Source: Pomphorhynchus laevis | Lineage: Eukaryota > Acanthocephala > Palaeacanthocephala > Echinorhynchida > Pomphorhynchidae | Direction of reading: 5' to 3' | Assembly (NCBI GenBank): GCA_012934845.2 | Contig: WNNJ02002755.1 | Location: 186,001 to 250,000, forward strand | DNA: 64,000 nt | Shown: piece after piece, positions 1-10,449 of the stretch | Layout: each line of letters starts with the position of its first letter | Position numbering within the stretch: the stretch's first letter is position 1 | The notes under the pieces: model-generated | What the model saw: only the letters and a program-made list of their open reading frames with translations | The model's database searches: none | Told to the model about the DNA's origin: nothing | Position numbers and translations under genes: made by a program

Positions 1-368
1 ATAAATACTTATATTGGAATATATTGGAATCGGGATTATACAATAATTGTTAATTGGCATTCTGTGTCGTGTGCCGGAGGAATGAAAAACTTTGATAAGG
101 AGAAGGAAGCTTATCGATGCTAGAGAAGGTAGAAAGGATGAAGACACTGGAACATTTGGAGAAGAGAAGAGCAAGGTTAAAGATGATGCATACACATGTT
201 GGTGAACGTCGTGTATAGGGATACGGACCTTACAATATTTGTCGTTGTATCCATGTCGCGAGACCCGTCATACAAGTGGGCGCTACCTTAACAGGTATGT
301 TTAAATACTGGAATTTTATAGAACTCCAGTATATTAGATTAATTATATTAGATTAACTTCAGTACAAA
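1..368. other. No recognisable gene
   Basis: Mixed-composition DNA without a long reading frame, splice-bounded exon or repeat that I recognise. Purine-rich sequence lies at about 80-200. Confidence 0.4.
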
Positions 369-638
369 TTGTGTTCACTATCGGTTGTAAATTGGAAGTC
401 AAGGCCAGGCGAATGTGATGAGCAATACACACCGAACATTATAGACATATTGTTCGGTGTAATGGATATAGATAGACATAAAAGAAGTGATACAACAAAA
501 TTTGAGGATTTCTGGGATACCCTACTATTCGATTTACAAACTGACATTGAACTCGATCGATTTGTGCAAAGTTCACAGGAGTCTGCTCCTAGAATGCTGG
601 AAGGCCATATTGGAGAATATGAAAAAGCATTAGGTTAA
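369..638 (+). CDS. Unassigned 89-codon ORF, possible exon
   Basis: An open frame of about 89 codons with an acidic, non-repetitive composition unlike the AT-rich surroundings. It contains the segment DRHKRSDTTKFEDFWDTLL and ends at a TAA. The first codon taken is TTG, so if this is coding it is an exon or a fragment rather than a complete gene. A near-perfect palindrome around ACACCGAACA and TGTTCGGTGT (about 429-460) lies inside it, which also fits a mobile-element fragment. No domain is recognised. Nothing nearby suggests a partner. Confidence 0.22.
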   Translation: MCSLSVVNWKSRPGECDEQYTPNIIDILFGVMDIDRHKRSDTTKFEDFWDTLLFDLQTDIELDRFVQSSQESAPRMLEGHIGEYEKALG

Positions 639-639
639 A

Positions 640-1024
640 AAGTGAGCAGCACCATCGAAAAAGAGTAATCCCTGCTTTTGGGCGCGCAAGGTTGCGATCG
701 ATACTTTCGAAGCCTTAGTTCGATATGAAGGGTGATTAGGCCATTTCGAGGTCAGTACGACTTCAAGATACAAATAACTTGAGTCGAATTCCATCGGAGT
801 CTTTTCATAAAGAAGTTTATCGAACCGAAGAATATGGCCGTATTTGCGGAACTTAAGGGCTTGTGATTTGGAAAAATCACAAGCTATGATTTATGATAAA
901 CTTTATCATAAGCTTTATGATAAACTCTATTTTGAGGATCAAAATAAGGTTTAACAGAAGAAGCATACAACAGATGTTTATGTTACGTTATAGTTTGATG
1001 AGACTATATATATAGTTATATATA
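640..1024. other. No gene seen; small hairpins
   Basis: About 250 bp of moderate GC content without an open frame, then short inverted and direct copies of TTTATGATAAACT around 885-930. Nothing further is supported. Confidence 0.35.
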
Positions 1025-1175
1025 TCATAATATAAAATAATAAGTATAATATACTTTAATAATAAATGTACATAAGATACAAAAGAAAACAAAAGTCTGA
1101 AACAATAAATTATTTATTATCGAATCGGCGTAATATTTCCTTAATCTCTTTATATGTTTTGCTGTAAATGGTCTT

Positions 1176-1358
1176 TTAGTTTTTAATATTATTAGGTTTA
1201 TTTTCTCTAGTCGAACAAGCAACTGTAATTAAAGTTAAAATTACCGCAAAAAAGGACAAGTTAAGAATTAGATTGTCTACAATTGATTGGTACCCAGTAT
1301 TTACTCCAAAGCTTGTGTCATTCGATGTTTGTGAACCACAAACAATATTCTCGCTCAT
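1176..1358 (-). CDS. Small predicted membrane protein, 60 aa
   Basis: The ATG follows an acceptor-like TTAGATTTTAG on the minus strand, so a spliced 5' leader is possible. The frame gives a polar N-terminus (MSENIVCGSQTSNDTSFG), then one hydrophobic segment at about residues 29-48 (LILNLSFFAVILTLITVA) and a short polar tail. A second minus-strand frame (1,025-1,222) overlaps its end and also holds a hydrophobic stretch, so either the end is frame-shifted or a second exon is used. No family is recognised. It could equally be a chance ORF in AT-rich DNA. Confidence 0.3.
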   Translation of the reverse strand: MSENIVCGSQTSNDTSFGVNTGYQSIVDNLILNLSFFAVILTLITVACSTRENKPNNIKN

Positions 1359-1714
1359 CTAAAATCTAAAGCTTACATTTCAGTTGCGTAGAGATAGATC
1401 AAGATTAGAAAGCGATTGATAACAACTTCTTTATTAAAAAAATATGATTTTCGTTTGCAACCGAAATTATCAGTCCTTTATTGTATATTTACTTAAAATG
1501 TAGTTATAAGTAAAACCTTAAAAGTAAAATCAACGTATTTTTAGATCTATTTTGCTCAAATTCCATTTAACAAAATTAAAGCTTACATTTATTTACCTGG
1601 TTTCTTTGTAATACTACAAAATATAAAGAAATAATCATGTGCATTCAATAGCTGATGATAGTATATTGCATCTAAAGTGTGTTTTAAAGATCAATACTGA
1701 TCATTTGACATTAG

Positions 1715-1722
1715 TATAAATA
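1715..1722 (+). promoter_or_regulatory. TATA box candidate
   Basis: A perfect TATAAATA stands about 110 bp upstream of the UBA-containing frame, in otherwise AT-rich DNA. No initiator was identified, so chance occurrence is likely enough. Confidence 0.2.
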
Positions 1723-1822
1723 GCAAACGGCTCAATATTCTTTCAATTTTAGTCCATTGCTGTGCTTTCCTGACATGCGTTTTCTCTTGTAAAGAAATCT
1801 ATCGTAATGGAAACAATTCTAA

Positions 1823-2161
1823 TTGCTTAATCCGATTACATTTGAACTTTCTAACGATCGTAATGGCACGGAAATATTTTATAGCCAAAGTTCAAATTGC
1901 TTTTTTTGTTTCTATAAAAATTTACAATACTCAAATCAAGATTATACTGCTTCGTTGTTTCAACCATTAGATCGTCTTCATCTCCAGCAACATCAGCCGA
2001 CAAATCAACAACCAAACCAAACTCAAGAACATCTTTATGCATCCGAACTTGTACAAATGCAGACATTGGGATTCCATAGCCGTGATACTAATCTGGAAGA
2101 GCTTGCTGCATCTATGGGGGACGCAAAAATGGCTGTGGAACGTAATGAAGATTTTGATTGA
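1823..2161 (+). pseudogene. Ubiquilin-like UBA-domain fragment
   Basis: The open frame ends in a segment that reads like the C-terminal UBA domain of ubiquilin. It has a Q/N-rich lead-in (LQQHQPTNQQPNQTQEH), then ASELVQMQTLGF, RDTNLEELAA and MGDAKMAVERN. In ubiquilins the UBA binds ubiquitin with an MGF loop; here that reads LGF, and the expected end of the helix (ERLL) is replaced by ERNEDFD before the stop. No STI1 or ubiquitin-like domain lies upstream. The first about 45 codons look non-coding. It is best read as a partial, diverged gene copy or an isolated terminal exon. The family call rests on the spacing of the UBA residues only. Confidence 0.45.
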
Positions 2162-2369
2162 TTGACTATAGTTTTAATTGATAATTAAGGTTCATAGTTG
2201 TTCCAAAGGCCGAAGTGTTGGACTCCTCCTTTGTAAATCAAGTATTGAAATTCTTGCATTATATCAAAGCGCAATTGGGTGTAGCTCTGTATAACTGGAA
2301 GGCATACAATCTGGAATTCAGATCATGTATCTTGTTAATGAGATGTTTGCCTGAGGCAAATTATGTATT

Positions 2370-2455
2370 TGTGCTAGGATATTTTGATGTCTTTTTGTTT
2401 CTTGTTGTGGTAATGTAGGCGTGCGCCGGCATGCATTTACCACGTAAAAATAAAT
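2370..2455 (+). mobile_element. L2-A LINE 3' tail fragment
   Basis: The stretch with GTAGGCGTGCGCCGGCATGC and CATTTACCACGT matches the 3' end of the L2-A copies that end near 16,860 and (minus strand) 4,225. Only the 3' untranslated end is present, so this is a severely 5'-truncated insertion. Confidence 0.55.
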
Positions 2456-2920
2456 CTTTTTTATCTGATTACAATATAAAAACGGCGACGGAGATAAATA
2501 AAGATCAATATAAAAATTGAGATCTTTATCAATATAAAGATCAATACGTTTTCTCTATAAAAATCTATAAAATTATGATTTAGATAGGTCATCTGTAAAT
2601 GACCTAAAGTATACAGTCATTTAATCAGTCGTGTTTTTGTTTTTATACATGTTTTGATATCTTGCTTCCTTTGTTCTATGCAAAATCATTTTCGTTTCAA
2701 ATATTGTTTTAAGCCTAATTCCCTCAGTAACTTTATTTAATATTAATATTAAATTTATGTACTTTGATTATACCACTTATTGACGATGCATGGATCAATA
2801 TGAATAATTTAACCTTTCTAATATTAATATTATTTTAATTAATATTAAATTATTATTAAAATTAACAAAACTTACCACGTAGTAAATACGGCTACCCTAT
2901 AAGAGTCAACATCCACTGGT

Positions 2921-2925
<5 letters not shown>

Positions 2926-2968
<43 letters not shown>
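2926..2968. repeat. (TA)n microsatellite
   Basis: About 43 bp of uninterrupted alternating TA. Confidence 0.95.
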
Positions 2969-2969
<1 letters not shown>

Positions 2970-3059
2970 TGGTCATCTGCTACTAATTTTAAAAGCATTT
3001 GTATATTCAAATTGAATTCACAACTATGATATTAAACTAATATTTAATCCCTCATTGAC

Positions 3060-3720
3060 TATGCAAATAACATGCTAATATTCTTAAGAGCAAACTCAAT
3101 TGATTTTTCCAACGTTACAAATTACAGAGAAATGTTCTGTATTATACTTGATAATCAAATTTCATCAGAGGAAATACGGCATTTGCCCCTGCTATGTTGA
3201 GTCGAGGAATATGGGTCGAAATATGATAACATTGCAGTTCCTCATAATGACCTCTAATCTTTATTCTAATGCATCGTATGTTATCTGTTAGTCAATTCAT
3301 AAAAATAAAGTTTATTTTAAATTTCAATGTTTTATTTTAACTTGATTTAATTTATATAAAATCTTATAACAATTATTTATACTTATTTATCATCTAATTA
3401 TTAAATTTTGATCTATCGATTTAGCATCATTAATTTTATTTATTTAGCTTTATTTATTTTTATTTATTTTAATAAATAATAGGGAACGAGTAATTATTAA
3501 TAACGAATAATTATTTAAATAATTATTTATTATAATTATATTAAATACGTAGACACAGTTAGCTGATTTGATAGGTTAGAAATTAACTGTAATTCAATTC
3601 CTCATTTACTAAGCAAATAGCATGCTAATAATCTAGGGAACAAACTAAATTGATCTTTCTAACGCTACAAATTACAGAGAAATTAAGATGTTCTGTACTT
3701 GAATTATTGTGATTTAATGA
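3060..3720. repeat. Direct duplication of about 100 bp
   Basis: A segment at about 3,050-3,145 (ctcattgactatgcaaata through the acagagaaatgttctgta end) recurs with point differences at about 3,600-3,705. The two copies flank an AT-rich interspersed repeat at 3,255-3,570. The arrangement fits insertion of that repeat beside, or within, a duplicated segment. Confidence 0.6.
3255..3570 (-). repeat. AT-rich interspersed repeat, copy 1
   Basis: This is an inverted copy of the family found at 6,637-7,390 and 13,640-13,825. Its hallmarks are a TTAGTCAATTCAT end, a long run of ATTTTAAATTTCAAT and TATTTTAACTTGAT, and an ATACGTAGAC...AGCTGATTTGAT end. It has no coding capacity and is probably non-autonomous. 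The class is not determined. Confidence 0.6.
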
Positions 3721-4214
3721 AATGAGAAATCCAGTGTGAAATAACATCTAATTAGCAGCCTTAGATAAGTATCTAAAAGAAGACAATCTTTAACTAGAAT
3801 AAAAATTTCAAATATAAAAAGCATTTGAGAAATAACGTACTTTCTCAAAAATTCTTAAATCGAAATAAGTTACAAGGTGTATAGTATTATATAAAAAGGC
3901 TATTTACGATGATAACATTAGTTGAGGAAACAAATTATAAGTCACAGCACACACATTTCTATAACGTTCCCTATATTTAACTGCGTAAAATTTAGGAAAG
4001 AAATATTGTTAGAGGAAATTTAAGTGAAAAAAAAACACGATGACATTTTAGCTCTGAACTATTTTAGAGTTATTAAAAAAACTCCACGCATGTTTTGTCA
4101 TAATTGCATATTACATTTGCGGTTTAAAAGTATTACGCCTATTTAAAGAAATCTGAAGATGATCACTTATGATTATAAAATTCAAATGTTTTATTGTACA
4201 ACAATATTATTTAT
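3721..4214. other. No gene seen
   Basis: AT-rich sequence with no long frame and no repeat that I could match elsewhere in the window. Confidence 0.4.
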
Positions 4215-5190
4215 TAAAAAAGGATTTATTTTTAAGTGGCAAATGCGTGCCGGTGCACGCTTACATGACCACTACAAAACAAAAATGTAAATCATGTGTC
4301 GAGAAGGTGGGAACGGAGGAGACATTTGAATGTGATAAAATTGGATAGCGGCGGACGTCGAGAAGGAGCTGATTCTAGGCGAGTGGGGCGGCGACGAGGA
4401 AGGATCGTAGACCGTAGTTGTTAGAGTAATTGGGAATGCGGAGTAAGAGGGAATTATGGGAACGTAGCGATAGAGAGAGGTGAGACAAGTGTCGTCTAAG
4501 AAAGAGAGGTTGATGAACGTTAAGAGGCCGACAGCGATGAGACGAAAAGTGACGATATGGCAGAGTTGAATGCGGATGTAGATGGCGGGCCAGGCGAGCT
4601 GAACAAAATATGTGGATGTGTGGTCAAAGAAACGGAGATGTAAGATCACTCAAATGGCGGAGTAGATGATGTGTTTTAGGGGTAGAATGATGGATTTTGG
4701 AGAATTGACGAAAATGCTGAGGCAGTAATCGATTTTAGGGAAGATAAGCGATGAAAGAAGATACAAAGAGCAAAAGTCGATAAGGGGGCGGATACGGCGT
4801 ACGTCACAGAGAATAAGGTTGGACAAGCATACCATGTTACGGACGAAGGGTTTAAGAGAAAGGTGATCGTCGAAATGGAATCCTAAGAAAGTGAGATTGT
4901 AGACTATGGGGATGAATGATGAGGCAAAATATATAAGATGAGATATGTTAGGTTGACGGGAAAGGATCCGCATTATTTTGGACTTATATGGGTTTAGAAC
5001 GAGACGAAGATGGGAGAGACGATTGTAGATAGAAAAAAACAGTTGGATGCAGAAATTGCGATATTGTGTATGCGATGGGCGTGTTCATGATCATATATGA
5101 GGATGTCATCGGCGTATTGCATGACATTAAATGGGTAAGGCTTGATAAACGGAGAGAGATCGCTAAGTATAATAGAGAAAAGCCGAGGAC
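4215..5190 (-). mobile_element. L2-A LINE, 5'-truncated, RT C-terminal half
   Basis: Read on the minus strand, the copy begins inside the reverse transcriptase at the catalytic YADD box (MQYADDILIY, about 5,090-5,125) and runs through the thumb and C-terminal region to a 3' tail with GCGTGCACCGGCACGC near 4,245. Two frames carry it: 4,650-4,973 (SNLILCDVRRIRPLIDF, PKIDYCLS) and 4,272-4,649, so at least one frame change separates them. Matching pieces in the plus-strand copy at 14,790-16,885 include FLGFYSDNRLSLKHFVRD. It lacks the endonuclease and first RT motifs, and is dead. Confidence 0.8.
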
Positions 5191-5325
5191 CTACTACTGA
5201 ACATTGTAGAACCTTAATATACGACTATCAGTCACTGAACCTTGTGGAACTTTAATTCACGACTTTCAGTTACTATATATACGATCAAGAATTTTGCCAA
5301 AAATCGGAGTTCGATTATAAGCAGA
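5191..5325. repeat. Short repeat flanking a palindrome
   Basis: Two near copies of a roughly 50-bp segment (with gactatcagt and gactttcagt) are followed by a segment around 5,283-5,335 that resembles 9,885-9,935 (both with GATTA...GCAGAG.AGAC). These look like end fragments of one unidentified repeat family that also carries the palindrome beside it. Confidence 0.4.
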
Positions 5326-5553
5326 GCAGACTTCGTTATCACTCCTAGACGATCTGATGGTAGCCGGCAGCACTCATCAGTAGGGTGAACTACCATCAGT
5401 CGTTTCGGCTGCCTTGTGATTTATTTAAAAGGCATCCTCGGAGATGCCTTTCAAATATATCACAAGGCAGTCGAAACGACTGATGATAGTTCACCCTACT
5501 GATGAGTGCTGCCGGCTAACATCAGATCGTCCAGGAGTGATAACGAAGTCTGC
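5326..5553. repeat. 228-bp palindrome with hammerhead-type boxes
   Basis: Two arms of about 105-110 bp are inverted copies, closed by an inner hairpin AAAGGCATC/GATGCCTTT. Each arm carries a hammerhead box CTGATGAG (5,499-5,506 plus; 5,373-5,380 minus) and a CGAAAC box (5,472-5,477 plus; 5,402-5,407 minus). GGCAGC and GCTGCC flank them and could pair as stem II. The boxes are in the order CGAAAC then CTGATGAG, a permuted (type II) order, and I could not build a convincing stem I. It is therefore a ribozyme-related repeat rather than a demonstrated ribozyme. Confidence 0.55.
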
Positions 5554-6636
5554 GTTGACTCTAGTAGAATTTAAAGAAATGTCAAATTAGTGTCATAAAT
5601 AATATAGATTATAAAATCATTGATCAAATTATAATCTTAGTAAAATTTGAACCATATATTCAAAAATAAATCCTACATTTTACAAAACTTCAATAATTAG
5701 TGGCCCATACTAGATCATAATCTTCTTTGTTAATTTCATTTTATTATTTTGTTTATGCTAAATTCTTCAGTTTATTCATTTCTCTTTATTAATTAATATT
5801 TTACATTGATCGTTAATAAAAGTAATTTACAGACTAATAAACCAATAACATTTCAGATCAAACTCATAAATTCGGTTTTGTTAAATTCGATACTAACTTC
5901 GTATAACACAGAATTTAAAGGTAACTTAAAAAATATATGCTAGTTTGATAGAAATATGTTTATTGACCAAAAAAATCAGGAAACGATATTAAATCGTAAA
6001 TTTTTAGATTAAATGAGCACTAATTGCTGCGATTTGTTTTATTTCGGATTCAACATGCTTAATCCGAAATATGTCTTATTTTGCTTTTAGAATTTAGCAT
6101 TTAACTTTATAAAAATTCAACACATATAGTTTATTTTTAAAAGATGTAGCTTAATAAAAATTTTCAAATTCCAAATTGAATTGTCGGTGGAATAACATGG
6201 ACAGACATAAAATGGCACAGATATATTATTAAACATTTTCTCGTCAATGCAAGGAAATTATATTTTTATATAAACTATTCTTAGTGACTGCCTAAACAAC
6301 GGCTTAATAAGAAAAAATCCGCTTACGAATTGAAACGCTGCAAAATATCTTTTGGCTAAATCGCTAGTCAATCTTAAAGTTTTTAAAATAAAAAATGCAT
6401 CTTCAATTATGCTTTTAGATACCTTAAAATACTCGGAAATTTTCGATTTATAATTTATTAAACAAAATATTATTAATATTGTGTCAAATATTATATCAAA
6501 ATATTATATCAACATATTTGCAATTATTCAATGCCAAAATCTCGAACTGTAAGTCACAACCCAAATTCGGACAATAAGCTCTTAAGTTCAGACAATAAGC
6601 GATAGCATAGCAATCCAGCCTGATGAATCAAATCAG
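5554..6636. other. No gene seen
   Basis: Highly AT-rich DNA without a supported frame. A hairpin-forming ATTTCGGATT/AATCCGAAAT pair lies near 6,040-6,070. Confidence 0.4.
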
Positions 6637-7390
6637 CTAACTGAGTCCACGTATTTAATATAATTATAAAATAAACAAAACATAATAATGCTAAATCAAA
6701 ATTAAATAATTAAATAATAAAATTAATAATTGTTTTTAGATTTTCTATAATTTTAAATCAAGTTAAAATAAAAAATTGAAATTTAAAATAAACGTCATTT
6801 TTATGAATTGACTGTTGATTATTAATTTAATCAATTATGAATTGATTAAATTATGAATGATTTGTGAATTGACTATTGATTAAAATTGATTATTAAATCA
6901 TATATAGGCGATACTATATAGTATATATGTGATCCACAGGTCAATAATAACACGTCAGTAGAACAAATCAAATCAGCTAACCGAGTCTACGTATTTAATA
7001 TAATTATAAAATAAACAACCGAGTCTACGTATTTAATATAATTATAAAATAAACAAAACATAATAATAATGCTAAATCAAAATTTAATAATTAAATAATA
7101 AAATAAATAATTGTTAAGGGATTTTTATAATTTATATCAAGTTAAAATAAAAAATTGAAATTTAAAATAAAAGTCATTTTATGAATTGACTAACTGAGTC
7201 TACGTAGACTCAGCTAACTGAGTCTACGTATTTAATATAATTATAAAATAAACAAAACATAATATTGCTAAATCAAAATTTAATAATTAAATAATAAAAT
7301 TAATAATTGTTTTTAGATTTTCTATAATTATATCAAGTTAAAATAAAAAATTGAAATCTAAAATAAAAGTCAGTTTATGAATTGACTAAT
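6637..7390 (+). repeat. AT-rich interspersed repeat, three copies
   Basis: Three head-to-tail copies start at about 6,637, 6,966 and 7,196. Each opens with AATCAGCTAACNGAGTC and TACGTATTTAATATAATTA and closes with TTATGAATTGACT. The middle copy has an extra internal duplication of its first 50 bp at about 7,016. They are non-coding and match the inverted copy at 3,255-3,570 and the copy at 13,640-13,825. Confidence 0.7.
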
Positions 7391-7848
7391 AAATAGCAGA
7401 CGTTGTAATTCCATACACCCTATAGGGTGTATGGAATTGGATATCATGAAGGAAGGATTCTGTAGCTGGTTTTCAATGCGAAAGTCACCTCGTGTGACCT
7501 AGCAACTATTCGTTACATAAATAAGAATCCATCAAAGGATCACCAGACACCCTATAGGCTGTAAGGATCACCAAACACCCTATAGGGTGTATGGAATTGG
7601 ATATCATGAAGGAAGGATTCTGTAGCTGGTTTTCAATGCGAAAGTCACCTCGTGTGACCTAGCAACTATTCGTTACATAAATAAGAATCCATCAAAGGAT
7701 CACCAGTCCCGATTCCAATCGATCTTCATGATCTCAAACGGTAAAATCTATAATAAGCATGCCAGAGAAGCATCTCGGACAATGCAGTTTCTGGATATCA
7801 TGATGGAAGGTTTCATATACTGTGTGAAATCTGGTAATCCTGGATTCG

Positions 7849-7902
7849 TAGCCTAGCAGTCAAGAGCGCAAGCCAAGTACGGAGAGCGACAGCTCGAATC
7901 TC
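7849..7902 (+). promoter_or_regulatory. tRNA-like internal pol III promoter (A and B boxes)
   Basis: The A-box-like TAGCCTAGCAGTC at 7,849-7,861 is followed at 7,892-7,902 by a B-box-like GCTCGAATCTC, with spacing close to that in tRNA genes. The same pair recurs in the units starting at 8,028 and 8,471. The intervening sequence does not fold into a full cloverleaf, so this is a tRNA-derived SINE head and not a tRNA gene. Confidence 0.6.
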
Positions 7903-7929
7903 GGATAAGTCAAATTTCAAAAGACGAAG

Positions 7930-8025
7930 AGTTGGTAGTCAGCCTTCTGACGAGCCCGGGGCTACCAACATGTGGCAAAAAGCGGGCGAAACGAAAACGG
8001 TTGTGTCAATGGCGCCGTTAGTAGT
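7930..8025 (+). ncRNA. Hammerhead ribozyme core in 443-bp unit (copy 1)
   Basis: The core boxes are CTGACGAG (7,947-7,954, fits CUGANGA), CGAAAC (7,987-7,992) and a GTC cleavage triplet (8,005-8,007). Stem II is a perfect five pairs, GCCCG with CGGGC. Stem III is A-U, C-G, G-U, an A-G mismatch, then two A-U pairs closing a four-base loop. Stem I pairs GCCTT with AATGGC with one bulged T. This gives type I order. An eight-base complement, GTTGGTAG upstream and CTACCAAC in the stem II loop, could give either a tertiary contact or a competing fold. Confidence 0.6.
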
Positions 8026-8372
8026 CAGGGTGTATGGAATTGGATATCATGAAGGAAGGATTCTGTAGCTGGTTTTCAATGCGAAAGTCACCTCGTGTGA
8101 CCTAGCAACTATTCGTTACATAAATAAGAATCCATCAAAGGATCACCAGTCCCGATTCCAATCGATCTTCATGATCTCAAACGGTAAAATCTATAATAAG
8201 CATGCCAGAGAAGCATCTCGGACAATGCAGTTTCTGGATATCATGATGGAAGGTTTCATATACTGTGTGAAATCTGGTAATCCTGGATTCGTAGCCTAGC
8301 AGTCAAGAGCGCAAGCCAAGTACGGAGAGCGACAGCTCGAATCTCGGATAAGTCAAATTTCAAAAGGCGAAG

Positions 8373-8468
8373 AGTTGGTAGTCAGCCTTCTGACGAGCCC
8401 GGGGCTACCAACATGTGGCAAAAAGCGGGCGAAACGAAAACGGTTGTGTCAATGGCGCCGTTAGTAGT
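8373..8468 (+). ncRNA. Hammerhead ribozyme core (copy 2)
   Basis: Copy of the 7,930-8,025 core shifted by exactly one 443-bp unit. All core boxes and the stem II pairs are preserved. Confidence 0.58.
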
Positions 8469-8815
8469 CAGGGTGTATGGAATTGGATATCATGAAGGAA
8501 GGATTCTGTAGCTGGTTTTCAATGCGAAAGTCACCTCGTGTGACCTAGCAACTATTCGTTACATAAATAAGAATCCATCAAAGGATCACCAGTCCCGATT
8601 CCAATCGATCTTCATGATCTCAAACGGTAAAATCTATAATAAGCATGCCAGAGAAGCATCTCGGACAATGCAGTTTCTGGATATCATGATGGAAGGTTTC
8701 ATATACTGTGTGAAATCTGGTAATCCTGGATTCGTAGCCTAGCAGTCAAGAGCGCAAGCCAAGTACGGAGAGCGACAGCTCGAATCTCGGATAAGTCAAA
8801 TTTCAAAAGGCGAAG

Positions 8816-8911
8816 AGTTGGTAGTCAGCCTTCTGACGAGCCCGGGGCTACCAACATGTGGCAAAAAGCGGGCGAAACGAAAACGGTTGTGTCAATGGCG
8901 CCGTTAGTAGT
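8816..8911 (+). ncRNA. Hammerhead ribozyme core (copy 3)
   Basis: Third copy, again one unit downstream with the core boxes unchanged. The following unit is cut off at 9,003 before its ribozyme. Confidence 0.58.
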
Positions 8912-9001
8912 CAGGGTGTATGGAATTGGATATCATGAAGGAAGGATTCTGTAGCTGGTTTTCAATGCGAAAGTCACCTCGTGTGACCTAGCAACTATTC
9001 G

Positions 9002-9106
<105 letters not shown>

Positions 9107-9313
9107 TTACTTGGATCCGCTAATGTTTTGGGTTGAAAAGAGTGGATCGTAACACCGAAAGGACAACATCTTTGCTGATTACGAAATCATTCAGTTAACA
9201 ATTTATTTGAATATCAATATGTGCTGGTGGGTGTACAATCGTTGACTTGGCATTTATTGACTTTATCCTACTACGAAAAATCTGTTTATCAATTTCGTCG
9301 AACATTAGTGCTT

Positions 9314-9505
9314 TCAATGCATTTTTTGGAGACCCGTATTGATCGTGTAGAAAATAAAAGGTTTATTTTGACGTTTTGTTCTTGATAAGCGTCCTTTGAT
9401 TATAATGTTTAAGTACTTTTTAAGCATCTGGCGTCTTAGATGAGTTAATCGTATTTCTTCTAACTCAATATTTGTAATCTTCATACCATTTTCAAAAACC
9501 GACAT
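9314..9505 (-). CDS. Unassigned 63-codon ORF
   Basis: The frame starts with an ATG on the minus strand and begins MSVFENGMKITNIELEEIR, a charged helical segment, then becomes lysine-rich. A near-palindrome at about 9,483-9,530 overlaps the start. No family is recognised. It could be a short first exon or chance. Confidence 0.2.
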   Translation of the reverse strand: MSVFENGMKITNIELEEIRLTHLRRQMLKKYLNIIIKGRLSRTKRQNKPFIFYTINTGLQKMH

Positions 9506-9509
9506 TAAA

Positions 9510-10420
9510 AGTCAGTTTTTGAAGATGGTATTAAATGTTACGTTCGAATGCAACAATTTTCAAGTGATAAATTAATCGATTTTTTATATCATTTACTTCT
9601 AATTAATCTTCATTTACTTCTGTTTAATAATAAAAGATAAGTCCTCTAATAATATCAATAGGGAGTCTACTATTATATATATTCTGTTATGTTAGATGAG
9701 CTGTCCAGGATATTTGTCTACAAAAAGGATTATACTAATAATTATATATTCCTCAATATTATTTTCAGCGATATTTAATCAATAATATTTAAAAACATAT
9801 TACTGTATAGATGACAACATCTACGATTATGTATATAATTGAAAATATCAGAAAACAACAGCTATATATAATCACGGATCTTGCAAAAACCGAAGTTTGA
9901 TTACATGCAGAGAAGACCTTTTTTATATATATGGCAAAAAACCATTGATGAATGCAATGATTATTGCATTCAAGTATAATAGAAATTCAATGCGCATTTC
10001 GAGTATCCATTGTTTACAATTTATATCATCTTAATCTATTAAATTAAAATATAATTTAATTTTATATAACAAAATAAAATGACCAAACATTTATCGGGCT
10101 TACTGACAAATGAGTAACTAACAGAGAATGCTTTGAAGATTAAAATATATGCTATCAGGATCTCTAAAAGTTCGCGTCTAAACATTTACAACATGAACTG
10201 CCATAAATAACTGCCGATTGTGCTTTTGGTTAAAATCTCCCTTCTATAAAAAGGTTTAAATTCCAAAAGGTATCATGTACTAAGCTGTATTTTACGATAT
10301 ATAATATTACAATTAATTTTATAATTGTTGACTCAATATGACTCATTTCGTTGCATCATCGCGACAAAATCAAGTGAATAAAATCAAGTGTGAGGTAAAA
10401 ATAATCTTTTTATGAACACA
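9510..10420. other. No gene seen; one repeat fragment
   Basis: AT-rich DNA. At about 9,880-9,935 a fragment resembles the segment beside the 5,326 palindrome. The rest is featureless. Confidence 0.4.
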
Positions 10421-10449
10421 GAAACAAACAATCAAATATTGTTGTTAAA

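Noticed and set aside
4272-4973. Two adjacent small membrane-like proteins
   Set aside because: Both are parts of the L2-A reverse transcriptase, matched by the copy at 16,147-16,518.
5373-5407. A canonical type I or III hammerhead in the 5,326 palindrome
   Set aside because: Box order is permuted and no satisfactory stem I could be drawn; it is kept only as a ribozyme-related repeat.
7849-7915. A tRNA gene in each 443-bp unit
   Set aside because: A and B boxes are present, but no acceptor stem or anticodon arm could be folded; it is a tRNA-derived promoter segment.
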